In this document: piece by piece, positions 18,251 through 26,472 of the stretch
Position numbering within the stretch: position 1 is the stretch's first letter
Layout of the letters: the number at the start of each line of letters is the position of its first letter
Assembly: GCA_002897895.1 (NCBI GenBank)
Contig: BDSY01000066.1
Coordinates: 1-40,773, forward strand
DNA length: 40,773 nt
Source: a bacterium BMS3Abin06
GTDB taxonomy: Bacteria > Nitrospirota > Thermodesulfovibrionia > UBA6902
Direction of reading: 5' to 3'
Position numbers and translations under genes: made by a program
The notes under the pieces: generated by a model
What the model was told of the DNA's origin: nothing
The model's database searches: none
Seen by the model: the letters and a program-made list of their open reading frames with translations, nothing else

Positions 18251-18651
18251 CCTATGGCAACGATAGAGAAATTTAAGGATATTGAAGCTTGGCAGAATGC
18301 GAGAGAGCTTTCAAAGGCTGTTTATGCTATCACTGCTGATGGCGAGTTCAGCCGTGATTTTGGCCTGAGGGACCAGATAAGGAGCACTGCCGTTTCAGTA
18401 CTGTCAAACATAGCCGAAGGCTTCGACCGTAGTGGGAACAGGGAATTCATGAATTGGCTATGTGATACGAGCTGTTTAATTGGAGGATTTATGCGCTACC
18501 TGAAACACACTGAATTCAAAGGACAAAAACATAAATGAGTTCTGCGTTTAGAATAACTGGAAGACAATTAAGCCAAGAAGTTTGGATAGAGAATTAACAA
18601 TGGAGCAGTCAAAGCTTTTCAACTCAGAACTCGAAACTCGGAACTCAGAAC
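18218..18651. mobile_element. Four-helix-bundle repeat element with inverted ends
   Basis: The left arm 18218-18248 and the right arm 18621-18651 are inverted copies, matching at 24 of 31 positions, made of units like AACTCAGAACTCGAAACTCG. Between them lies one TIGR02436-type gene. The right arm is translated as part of pglX (NSELETRNSEP). The layout is the same as that of the shorter element at 3551-3677. No transposase is present, so movement would have to be driven in trans or through the repeat ends. Confidence 0.65.
18254..18538 (+). CDS. Four-helix-bundle protein (TIGR02436, 23S rRNA intervening-sequence type), shortened
   Basis: Protein of 94 residues. The N-terminal half matches the family closely: FKDIEAWQNARELSKAVY, LRDQIRSTAVSVLSNIAEGF, SGNREFMNWL. 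It then jumps to LIGGFMRYLK, which resembles the family's last helix. About 25-30 residues of the third helix are therefore missing compared with the usual 115-120. The protein would be expected to be small, helical and oligomeric; its function is unknown. The gene is carried inside an inverted-repeat element within the BREX operon and not by rRNA here. Confidence 0.75.
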   Translation: MATIEKFKDIEAWQNARELSKAVYAITADGEFSRDFGLRDQIRSTAVSVLSNIAEGFDRSGNREFMNWLCDTSCLIGGFMRYLKHTEFKGQKHK

Positions 18652-21392
18652 CGCAACCGGTCACCTGCATAGGTATAGAGTTTCCGAATGACGAAGCTCG
18701 CCGAGCTTATTTTTTAGAAAAGTTGGCAGAACGGTTGCGCGACCCGGAGTTTCGTAAGATCGAGGGCTTCCCTATTGGAGAGGACGAGGACATCCTGGCC
18801 CTTTCCGATCCGCCATACTACACCGCCTGTCCGAACCCGTTTATCGAGGATTTTATCGAGCAGTACGGCAAACCCTATGACCCGGATGTGCCCTACAGCA
18901 AAGAGCCGTTTGCAGCGGATGTGAGCGAGGGAAAATATGATCCTATCTATAAATATCATCCTTATCCTACAAAGGTTCCTCACAAAGCCATCATGCGATA
19001 TATCCTGCACTATACCGAACCCGGCGATATCGTATTTGATGGATTCTGCGGGACTGGGATGACGGGCGTTGCGGCGCAGATGTGTGGTGATCGGGCAACG
19101 GTGGAATCGCTTGGTTACCAGGTAAAGGCCGATGGGACGATCTTACGCCAGGAAAAAGATGAAAACGGAAAGAGCGTGTGGGTGGCGTTTTCCAAATTAG
19201 GACCACGCCGGGCGGTTTTGAACGACCTTTCACCTGCCGCAACATTTATTGCGTACAACTATAACACGCCTGTAGATGTCGCCGCTTTTGAACAGGAAGC
19301 AAAACGCATTCTTGAGGAGGTCGAAGAAGAATGTGGCTGGATGTATGAGACAAAACACACAGATGGAAGGATAGGCAGAATCAACTATACCGTCTGGTCT
19401 GATGTCTTTGTCTGCCCTGAGTGTGCTGGTGAGGTTGTTTTCTGGGAAGCGGCAGTGGAAAAAGAGGCTGGCAAGGTAAAGGATGAATTCCTTTGCCCGC
19501 ATTGCCATGCCAGCCTGACAAAAAGAAGTATGGATAGGGCGTGGACCACGAGGTACGACGACGCAATCAAGGAAACAGTTAAACAGGCCAAACAAGTTCC
19601 AGTATTGATCAACTATTCAGTCGGTAAGGAACGGCACGAAAAAAGGCCAGATGAGTTTGATCTTGCGTTGATTAATAAAATTGAGAGCACCTCCATCCCT
19701 TATTGGTTCCCAACAAATCGAATGATGGATGGTAAGGAAACACGGCGAAATGATCCTATTGGTATCACTCATGTGCATCATTTTTATACAACAAGAAATC
19801 TATATGTTCTTGCAAAATTAGCATCCCTAACCACTAATCAAAAACAGCTGTTGTTGATAACAAAAGTTGCGTTTCAAATTACCAAGCTTTACCGGTTCAC
19901 ATATCAAAGTGGTGTTTGGGGAGCTGGTGGAGGTCCTCTTTCAGGCACCTTATACGTTCCATCTTTAGTTAAAGAACTGAACATTATCAAGCAACTCCAT
20001 GATGCGTTAAAAAACCGATTGAAGGCTTCAAATAGTTTCTCATATGGATGGTACATTGGAAGTACCGTATCCAGCACTTATTTCCCTAATTTTCCACAAG
20101 AAAGCGTGGACTACATTTTTGTAGACCCACCATTTGGGGCCAATCTGAATTACTCAGAGTTGGCTTCTCTATGGGAGGCATGGCTAAAGGTATCTACAGA
20201 AAACACAAAGGAAGCTATCGAAAATGATATTCAAAGAAAGGGTCCAGATGAGTATCGCCACTTAATGGTTGCATGCTTCAAGGAGGCGTATAAGCTTCTT
20301 AAGCCTGGGCGCTGGATGACTGTAGAATTCTCCAACACCAAGGCGAGTGTATGGAATAGTATCCAAACAGCTTTAACTGAGGCTGGGTTTATCATTGCCA
20401 ATGTTTCAGCCCTTGACAAAAAGAAAGGCAGTTTCAAAGTAGTTACAACTCCCACTGCCGTTAAACAAGACTTGGTCATTTCCGCTTACAAGCCAAACGG
20501 AGGTTTTGAGGAGCGCTTCCTTAAAGAAGCGAGCACCGAAGAAGGCGTTTGGGATTTTATCCGGACCCATTTGAAATATCTGCCCGTCACAAAGAAACAG
20601 AATGGCAACCTTGTCCCTGTGCCTGAACGTGATCCACGCATCCTTTTCGACCAGATGGTGGCGTACTACGTCCGCAAAGGATATCCGGTACCCATCTCCA
20701 GCCAGGAATTTCAACTGGGCCTTGTCAGGCGTTTTCCGGAGCGTGACGGAATGTACTTTCTGCCTGATCAGGCGGCCGAGTATGACAAGAAGCGCATGAC
20801 CGTCAAGGATATCCTCCAGATCCAGCTTTTCGTCTCGGACGAGGCATCGGCCATCCAGTGGCTCAAACAGCTACTCACCAAGAAGCCGCAGACCTTTCAG
20901 GATATTAATCCGCTGTTTATGAAAGAAATCGGCGGCTGGCAAAAGCATGAAAAACCGCTTGAGCTTATGGAACTTCTTGAACAAAACTTTATCCGCTATG
21001 ACGGTAAAGGTGATGTTCCGAGCCAGATTCACAGCTACCTCTCAACCAATTACAAGGAATTAAGAAATCTTGACAAAGATGACCCTGCCCTTCGGGCAAA
21101 GGCAAAAGACCGCTGGTACGTGCCCGACCCGAATAAGGCCGGAGACCTTGAAAAGCTACGCGAGCGGGGCCTCCTCAGGGAGTTCGAGGAATACAGGGAA
21201 TTCAAGCAGAAAAAGCTCAAGGTCTTTCGCTTAGAGGCTGTCCGGGCTGGTTTCAAAAAAGCTTGGCAAGAACGCGACTATCAGACTATTATTACAGTAG
21301 CTGATAAAATACCCGATAATGTCCTCCAGGAGGATTCCAAGCTCCTGATGTGGTATGATCAGGCGCTCACTCGATCCGGGGAGGATGCGTGA
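18600..21392 (+). CDS. pglX: BREX-3 adenine-specific DNA methyltransferase PglX (COG1743 type)
   Basis: Predicted N6-adenine DNA methyltransferase of 930 residues, the modifying enzyme of the BREX system. SDPPYYTACPNPFI stands near residue 70. The SAM-binding motif I is DGFCGTGMTG, from residue 147. A zinc ribbon is formed by CPEC (272-275) and CPHC (299-302). The catalytic DPPFG starts at residue 509. The C-terminal third is likely a target-recognition and partner-binding part. The ATG at 18600 is the only close start, but it lies next to and in frame with the repeat element, so residues 7-18 are repeat-derived and the native N-terminus was probably lost (see 18116-18250). Whether this start is translated well is doubtful, since no good ribosome binding site is visible. 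Confidence 0.88.
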   Translation: MEQSKLFNSELETRNSEPQPVTCIGIEFPNDEARRAYFLEKLAERLRDPEFRKIEGFPIGEDEDILALSDPPYYTACPNPFIEDFIEQYGKPYDPDVPYSKEPFAADVSEGKYDPIYKYHPYPTKVPHKAIMRYILHYTEPGDIVFDGFCGTGMTGVAAQMCGDRATVESLGYQVKADGTILRQEKDENGKSVWVAFSKLGPRRAVLNDLSPAATFIAYNYNTPVDVAAFEQEAKRILEEVEEECGWMYETKHTDGRIGRINYTVWSDVFVCPECAGEVVFWEAAVEKEAGKVKDEFLCPHCHASLTKRSMDRAWTTRYDDAIKETVKQAKQVPVLINYSVGKERHEKRPDEFDLALINKIESTSIPYWFPTNRMMDGKETRRNDPIGITHVHHFYTTRNLYVLAKLASLTTNQKQLLLITKVAFQITKLYRFTYQSGVWGAGGGPLSGTLYVPSLVKELNIIKQLHDALKNRLKASNSFSYGWYIGSTVSSTYFPNFPQESVDYIFVDPPFGANLNYSELASLWEAWLKVSTENTKEAIENDIQRKGPDEYRHLMVACFKEAYKLLKPGRWMTVEFSNTKASVWNSIQTALTEAGFIIANVSALDKKKGSFKVVTTPTAVKQDLVISAYKPNGGFEERFLKEASTEEGVWDFIRTHLKYLPVTKKQNGNLVPVPERDPRILFDQMVAYYVRKGYPVPISSQEFQLGLVRRFPERDGMYFLPDQAAEYDKKRMTVKDILQIQLFVSDEASAIQWLKQLLTKKPQTFQDINPLFMKEIGGWQKHEKPLELMELLEQNFIRYDGKGDVPSQIHSYLSTNYKELRNLDKDDPALRAKAKDRWYVPDPNKAGDLEKLRERGLLREFEEYREFKQKKLKVFRLEAVRAGFKKAWQERDYQTIITVADKIPDNVLQEDSKLLMWYDQALTRSGEDA

Positions 21393-21457
21393 TGGCGAAA
21401 AAACAATTTCGTTTCACAAAGATTAGAATATCTAAAAAGGGAGATCAACATGTCTAA
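21392..21457 (+). pseudogene. Short coupled frame after pglX, possible relic of a lost gene start
   Basis: An ATG overlaps the pglX stop (TGATG) and opens a 21-codon frame, MAKKQFRFTKIRISKKGDQH and one more residue. Stop/start overlap of this type usually marks a co-translated neighbour. The frame ends abruptly inside the start of the TIGR04255 gene. It may be the severed 5' end of the gene that followed pglX before the guest trio arrived. A chance frame is possible. Confidence 0.3.
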
Positions 21458-22226
21458 AAAAGAACTCAAAAATAAACCGCTTGTCGAAGCCATTCTTGAA
21501 ATCAGATGGAATCTAAAAGGAAATGCTCCAGGTCCTCAAATAGATCCACATTATAAATTATTACTTGGACGATTATTTGACCGTATGGTCAGTGAATACC
21601 CTGAGCATGAGCAATTGCCTACAGCTAATATTCCCGATGAAATGGTGGGGCATGTTATTCAACACCGTTTTCGGGTCGCAGCGAATTCCTGGCCATTGAT
21701 CCAGGTTGGGCCAGGTATTTTCACAGTAAACTCTACGGCCGATTACAAATGGACAGATTTTCGCCCTCGTGTTTTGTCTGCCATAGACAAACTATATGAT
21801 GCCCATCCCAAGGTAGATGATCTGAAGGTAAGTAATATCATATTGCGGTATATTGATGCTGTTGATTTTGATTATGGTATAAACAACTCCTTTGAATTCT
21901 TAAGGGATAAGCTGAAACTGAATATGTCTCTGCCTGATAACTTATTTGAAAACACAGAAGTTGAAAACAAACCAAGTAGTTTCACTTGGCAGTGTTCCTT
22001 CAAATGCAAAAAACCAAAAGGAATTATTAATGTGCGGTTTGCTACTGGCAGAAAAAAGGATATGCATGCCATTGTCTGGGATACTACTGTAGAATCTGCA
22101 GGAGATGACTTGCCGGAAGTGCCTAAAGACTTTGAAGTCTGGTTCGATGCGGCACATGATATTACCGATGATTGGTTCTTCAAAATGATAGAGGGTGAAC
22201 TTGAAAGGAGGTTTTCGGATGAATAG
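21450..22226 (+). CDS. TIGR04255-family protein
   Basis: Protein of 258 residues with the opening typical of TIGR04255: KNKPLVEAILEIRWNL and a following strand-rich body including WPLIQVGPGIFTVN and YKWTDFRPRVL. It is cytoplasmic and has no catalytic motif that I can name. The family is sporadically distributed and found near mobile or defence genes; its function is not established. GGGAG precedes the ATG. The gene leads a three-gene cassette, with an 8-base overlap to the next gene, inserted between pglX and the brxHII remnant. Confidence 0.8.
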   Translation: MSKKELKNKPLVEAILEIRWNLKGNAPGPQIDPHYKLLLGRLFDRMVSEYPEHEQLPTANIPDEMVGHVIQHRFRVAANSWPLIQVGPGIFTVNSTADYKWTDFRPRVLSAIDKLYDAHPKVDDLKVSNIILRYIDAVDFDYGINNSFEFLRDKLKLNMSLPDNLFENTEVENKPSSFTWQCSFKCKKPKGIINVRFATGRKKDMHAIVWDTTVESAGDDLPEVPKDFEVWFDAAHDITDDWFFKMIEGELERRFSDE

Positions 22227-22599
22227 TTCTTGTACTGCAGCAAAGTATTTTGGTGAATATAATATCCCGGAAATACATGCGACTGATTCTTGGCAAGGAT
22301 GGGATGCGCTTATTTTCAACAAAACACAGAATTTGACGCGCTTCGCCAGAAATATAGGCATTGCTACCTTTTTTGCTTTGTCTCCTGTTACCGCCATTCA
22401 TGACCCATGGTTGCATGAAAAAAAGCGGCGTGATGCTGTTGTAACCATATCTGTTTATCAGGAAGTTATCGGTCGTATCGTATCGCGATCCGAAGCATTA
22501 CAGTTGGCTCATCAGATTCTTATAGATGCTGAACGAGAACGATTGGCAGTGGCAGAATTTGAGGCTGCCAGAGGGATTCAATGGGAGGAAAGAGAATGA
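22219..22599 (+). CDS. Unknown protein, middle gene of the TIGR04255 cassette
   Basis: Protein of 126 residues, not recognised. The ATG at 22219 has GGAGG upstream and overlaps the end of the TIGR04255 gene, and this is preferred over the earlier in-frame start at 22195. The N-terminal half contains aromatic residues and Gly (ATDSWQGWDALIFNKTQN). The second half is helical and acidic/basic (LAHQILIDAERERLAVAEFE). It ends with an ATGA overlap into the next gene. TIGR04255 genes are often found with a small partner of this kind. The function is unknown. Confidence 0.65.
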   Translation: MNSSCTAAKYFGEYNIPEIHATDSWQGWDALIFNKTQNLTRFARNIGIATFFALSPVTAIHDPWLHEKKRRDAVVTISVYQEVIGRIVSRSEALQLAHQILIDAERERLAVAEFEAARGIQWEERE

Positions 22600-23255
22600 T
22601 CTACGAGTTTCCTAACCAGACTGATCCTATCCGCCAAGGAGATATTTTTATTGGCCTCCCAAGAATTGAAGTTTCACTCAGCAATATAGTGATAGTAGGA
22701 GAAAATAGTGAGCGGGCAGCAAAATGGGAAGAATTAGCAAGTCAGACTGATCCTATTAACATTATAGTACCTGTTCGCTCTGTAGCTGCAATAGTTGCCA
22801 CCCAAGATTGTGACGCTTCCCGTAGCCGTGACATTACACTTTGTGAAATCCGTGAATTTCATGATGTTGAAAGAAAAAGCAAAGACACAACATCTCCGAA
22901 AAAGTGGAAAAACATTCTTACTCAGCATGCGAGGATTAATCAAAAATGGTTTTATCTGCCTCCAAGCGAGCAACTTGGTCTTACAGAGAAAATGGCGGTT
23001 GATTTTCTTGTGACGATCCGTGTGCCACGTAAGGACTTAGAAAATCTTCGGACACTAAGATGCGGTCGACTTAACAAGGTTGCAGATGAGCATTTCCGTG
23101 AAAGGATTGGAGAGTTTTTTCGGCGTTATCCGTACGATGAGTGGTATGCGCTCGATGAGCAAGAGATGGCTGCATATACAAAGGAATATCCTGACACAAA
23201 ACCTTTTCAATGGCAAAAAGTTTCTACAGGGTCGGGTTCTGACAACGTAGGATAA
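22596..23255 (+). CDS. Unknown protein with a TQDCD motif, last gene of the TIGR04255 cassette
   Basis: Protein of 219 residues. The ATG at 22596 overlaps the previous stop, with GGGAGG upstream. The N-terminus (FPNQTDPIRQGDIFIGLP) and the motif VAAIVATQDCDASRSRDITL resemble a loosely defined group of phage- and defence-linked proteins with an S/TQxCD signature, which I cannot name. The rest has strands and a basic middle (RKSKDTTSPKKWKN). No membrane segment is seen. The cassette ends here. The 67 bases to the next frame show no feature. Confidence 0.6.
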   Translation: MIYEFPNQTDPIRQGDIFIGLPRIEVSLSNIVIVGENSERAAKWEELASQTDPINIIVPVRSVAAIVATQDCDASRSRDITLCEIREFHDVERKSKDTTSPKKWKNILTQHARINQKWFYLPPSEQLGLTEKMAVDFLVTIRVPRKDLENLRTLRCGRLNKVADEHFRERIGEFFRRYPYDEWYALDEQEMAAYTKEYPDTKPFQWQKVSTGSGSDNVG

Positions 23256-23322
23256 ACATAGAGTTGTTTGTAATTTTTTTATGAGTTGTGAAGGAAAAAC
23301 CTGGAGATGAGAGAGCTGTTTG

Positions 23323-23691
23323 ATGAGGAAAATTAATGCAATCATCTGGTACTACAGCCCGGACCACAGGCAGCTTTGTCAAGTCATCGAAACCCAAACA
23401 CTCTGGGGAGAGACAACTTGTCGGGTCTGGCTTCCGGGTAAGGATACAGTTGTTCGTGTTCGTTCCGACCGGCTTAAGCCCCTTAACGAGGCAAATTTTA
23501 GCTCAAGCGATCACATAGCCTATATCACCGCTGCAGCCCGAGTAGCTGATGCCCTGACTCAGGATGTCCTTCTTGCCCCTATCGAATCATCCGTCATCCC
23601 TTTGCCTCACCAGATAAAGGCGCTATCCAGAGCAATCTCCAATGACCGTGTGCGTTATCTCTTGGCAGATGGGGGCGCCTCAAATGGCTGA
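23323..23691 (+). pseudogene. brxHII: BREX-3 helicase BrxHII, deleted from Walker A onward
   Basis: The 122 residues match the N-terminus of BrxHII-type SNF2/DEAD helicases, with LWGETTCRVWLPGKDTVVRV and LPHQIKALSRAISNDRVRYL. The line then reads LLADGGASNG and stops, where the family continues LLADEVGLGKT and on for some 800-900 more residues. The catalytic helicase is therefore absent. The stop codon overlaps the pglZ start (ATGGCTGA), which looks like the native helicase-pglZ junction, so the deletion seems to be internal and in frame. ATPase activity is impossible. A remnant N-terminal domain could still be made and might retain a binding role. Confidence 0.85.
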
Positions 23692-25675
23692 CTGGAGGGA
23701 GCAGATTCTCAGAGAATTCACACCACAAGTTGCCCGTCTTACGCTCGTGGCTGATCCTGATGGCCTTCTCCTGGAGGAGGGCATTCTACAGGGGATACAT
23801 GAAAGAGGATTTGAGCTGATCCCCTTTGAGGACCATGTAGCCTTCAGGTTTGCCTATGAGTCTAAATTCCGGTCACGTTGGGACCGTGGAGAGCATACTG
23901 ATCTTGTGGTTGTTCTAAGGTCTGAATCGAGCAGTCTCAATAATTTGCCATATGACCTCCTTAAAGCCGGACGCAAACTATCCTTTTCTATTGGTGAATT
24001 ATTCCCGAACCTGAGTTATCCGATAGTTGCCGCAGTTGACAGGAGCGATTTTGATGCGCTCTATCGAGCCCAGGTTCAGTATAACCCCGGCACATTAGGC
24101 GACAATATGACCAAGGAGTTTGTACTGCGGCATGTCTTTGAAATTGCTCCGGAACTGATCAAACAGCCATCAGATTTACTTCGGGTTTTACTCCGCCGTC
24201 ATTATCGCGGATTGAGCATACCGGCTATTCTTGATGAGCGATTTATACAGCTTCTTCGCCGGAATGACTTGTTTGAAGAGTGGCCTTTAGAGAAGATCGC
24301 TCCGGACCGGAATGCTTTCCTGGCCTTTTTGCAAGAACGGTGGCCTGTATTTCTTAATAAAATGGCTGCACGTGATATGGAAGACGTGAAGGAAGACAAG
24401 GAGTCTTATGGTTTTAAGTGCGGAGTCCCCCTTGATCTTCCCTTTGAGCACGATGATGTCCGGGTATATATGGACAGTCTTTTTATCGAAGGTCTGTTAG
24501 AGGCTGTACCGCATGAGCAATCAGAAGCCCTTTCCAGGAAGTGGGTCGCGGTAGGAATTCGTATTGACCCGGTGAAGGATCGTTTACGGCGATTGGAAGG
24601 ATTGCTTCAGTCAGTGAAGACAACTGTTCCCTCAACTGATGCCAGACATCATGAATGGCTGCTTTTTGCATATCGGTGGGCAGAGTTCATAGCATTGTCA
24701 ATAGAAGCGGGTTCCGGCGTGACAGCGGAAATTAAAAAGCAAACAGAGGAACTCCGCAGTGAAGTTGATGCTGCATTCCTGTTATGGATCAGGAACCGTT
24801 ATGCAGGATTGCATAATCAACCGTCAGTGCCTCCTGTGATGCTCCACCATGTACCCCGTGCTCTTGCAAGAAATGTGGGACAGGATAAGATTGCTTTTCT
24901 CGTGGTAGACGGTTTGGCTCTTGACCAATGGATTGTAATGCGCAGGGTTCTTCATGAGCAATGTCCGGCAATCCGGTTTCAGGAGAGCGCTGTTTTTGCC
25001 TGGATGCCGACAATTACCTCTGTCTCCCGGCAGGCTGCTTTTGCAGGAAAAGCTCCACTCTATTTTCCTTCAAGTATTCAGCATACAGGCAGGGAAGGAG
25101 ATCACTGGATACAGTTCTGGCTTGACCAAGGATTAACCCGGCAAGAAATAGCATATACCAAAGGACTTGATGACGGCGGTCTTGACACGGTCAAGGAGAT
25201 TATTTCCCATCCTAAAGTACGTGTAATGGGGCTAATTATTGACAAGGTCGATAAGATTATGCACGGTATGGAACTGGGAACACCAGGGATGCATAACCAA
25301 ATACGCCAATGGACTGAGCAAGGCTTTTTGACTAAGCTCTTTGATCTCTTATTGGAGCATGGTTTTCATATCTTCCTGACCTCTGACCATGGAAATATTG
25401 AGGCAAAAGGATGCGGCAGTCCCGGAGAAGGAGTTATTGCAGAAATGCGTGGTCAACGTGTCCGGATATATCCTGATGAGCTTTTAAGGTCTCAGGTAAA
25501 AGATAGATTTCCTGATGCAATTGAGTGGCCTGCAGTAGGATTGCCTGATGATTTTCTGCCGCTTCTGGCGCCTGACCGCAAGGCCTTTATTAAAGAAGAA
25601 GATAAAATTGTGGGACACGGCGGAATCTCAATTGAGGAAATAGTGGTCCCTTTTGTCAGTATTTTGAGGAAATAG
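23684..25675 (+). CDS. pglZ: BREX-3 phosphatase-like protein PglZ
   Basis: Protein of 663 residues from the ATG at 23684, whose homologous start MADWREQIL follows; the longer frame from 23642 would run through the helicase remnant. The alkaline-phosphatase-superfamily PglZ domain lies in the C-terminal part: VVDGL with D409, TSDHGN with D568 and H569, and GHGG with H645, all probable metal ligands. The N-terminal part contains the region typical of BREX-3 members (TLVADPDGLLLEEGILQGI). PglZ is required for BREX DNA modification and protection, and family members show metal-dependent phosphodiesterase or nuclease activity in some systems. The start overlaps the helicase remnant stop, so it is translationally coupled. 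Confidence 0.92.
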   Translation: MADWREQILREFTPQVARLTLVADPDGLLLEEGILQGIHERGFELIPFEDHVAFRFAYESKFRSRWDRGEHTDLVVVLRSESSSLNNLPYDLLKAGRKLSFSIGELFPNLSYPIVAAVDRSDFDALYRAQVQYNPGTLGDNMTKEFVLRHVFEIAPELIKQPSDLLRVLLRRHYRGLSIPAILDERFIQLLRRNDLFEEWPLEKIAPDRNAFLAFLQERWPVFLNKMAARDMEDVKEDKESYGFKCGVPLDLPFEHDDVRVYMDSLFIEGLLEAVPHEQSEALSRKWVAVGIRIDPVKDRLRRLEGLLQSVKTTVPSTDARHHEWLLFAYRWAEFIALSIEAGSGVTAEIKKQTEELRSEVDAAFLLWIRNRYAGLHNQPSVPPVMLHHVPRALARNVGQDKIAFLVVDGLALDQWIVMRRVLHEQCPAIRFQESAVFAWMPTITSVSRQAAFAGKAPLYFPSSIQHTGREGDHWIQFWLDQGLTRQEIAYTKGLDDGGLDTVKEIISHPKVRVMGLIIDKVDKIMHGMELGTPGMHNQIRQWTEQGFLTKLFDLLLEHGFHIFLTSDHGNIEAKGCGSPGEGVIAEMRGQRVRIYPDELLRSQVKDRFPDAIEWPAVGLPDDFLPLLAPDRKAFIKEEDKIVGHGGISIEEIVVPFVSILRK

Positions 25676-25676
25676 A

Positions 25677-26414
25677 ATGAGCGCTAAAACAGTCGGTTTT
25701 GATAGGGAACTTAAACTGAAATGGCTCGATGCAACCGCAGATCTTTTGTTGGAGGGTCTGACAGGAAAAGATATACTCGCAAGGCTTAATGCGATCCTGG
25801 ATGGGGAGCTTTCTGATGGTGGAACACGCGGTGCAAAGGGAAAAACCATAACTGTCCTGCTCCACATTTGGGTGAAGGTTCCGGATATTGCCAAACCATT
25901 GAGGAATGATGCTATTAATCTACTTCACCGGCCTGATACTAATCGACTTATACTACACTGGGGTTTATGCCTTGCAACCTATCCATTTTTTGCATTTGTA
26001 GCAGGAACAATCGGCAGACTCGCCAAATTACAGGGCGCCTTTTCCTCAATCCACGTCCAGAGACGCGCAAAAGAGCAATATGGGGAGCGTGAGACAGTCT
26101 CACGTGCGGTTAACCGCATCATTCAAAGCCTGAGAGATTGGAAGGTTATTAAGGAAAATAGTGAGGAACGCATCTTCGAGATAGAAAAGCCATTGCCTGT
26201 AAAAAACTCTCTTCTCACAGGATGGCTAATTGAGTCGGCCCTGATTTCAACCGGTAATAAATCAGCTTTACTTAAAGCTGTTACTCATAGTCCTGCGCTT
26301 TTCCCTTTTGATATAGCTCTGCCTGATTCGAGGATGCTGGAGGAATCCAATAGACTTGAACTTTTCCACCATGGCCTTGACGAGGTTATTTCGTTACCCC
26401 GTATTTCTTTCTGA
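25677..26414 (+). CDS. brxA: BREX-3 terminal protein, BrxA-like
   Basis: Protein of 245 residues that follows pglZ by one base, in the place where type 3 operons carry brxA. It is mostly helical, with KLKWLDATADLLLEGLTGKDILARL, a hydrophobic middle (LCLATYPFFAFVAGTIGRLA) and a basic winged-helix-like stretch (TVSRAVNRIIQSLRDWKVIK) that could bind DNA. BrxA of other types is a small DNA-binding protein. The assignment is by position and general character, not by a clear motif. The last 29 bases lie in the copy of the thyX 3' end and overlap thyX tail to tail, so the C-terminal residues come from the island boundary sequence. Confidence 0.7.
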   Translation: MSAKTVGFDRELKLKWLDATADLLLEGLTGKDILARLNAILDGELSDGGTRGAKGKTITVLLHIWVKVPDIAKPLRNDAINLLHRPDTNRLILHWGLCLATYPFFAFVAGTIGRLAKLQGAFSSIHVQRRAKEQYGERETVSRAVNRIIQSLRDWKVIKENSEERIFEIEKPLPVKNSLLTGWLIESALISTGNKSALLKAVTHSPALFPFDIALPDSRMLEESNRLELFHHGLDEVISLPRISF

Positions 26415-26472
26415 CCTCTTTTATCTTCCCGCAGGAATAATCACCCTCAGGGCATGGGGCGTAGAGGCATCC
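26386..26472 (-). repeat. Right copy of the thyX 3' end (attR-like boundary)
   Basis: This is the functional thyX 3' end, repeated directly at 10291-10377 (79 of 87 bases the same). The identical core is 26408-26454. It also supplies the stop codon of the brxA-like gene (TGA at 26412-26414) on the opposite strand. The two copies define an island of about 16.1 kb. Confidence 0.85.

Noticed and set aside
10291..26472. Integrase, transposase or relaxase that could move the BREX island
   Set aside because: None of the frames within or at the edges of the island has an integrase, transposase or relaxase motif.
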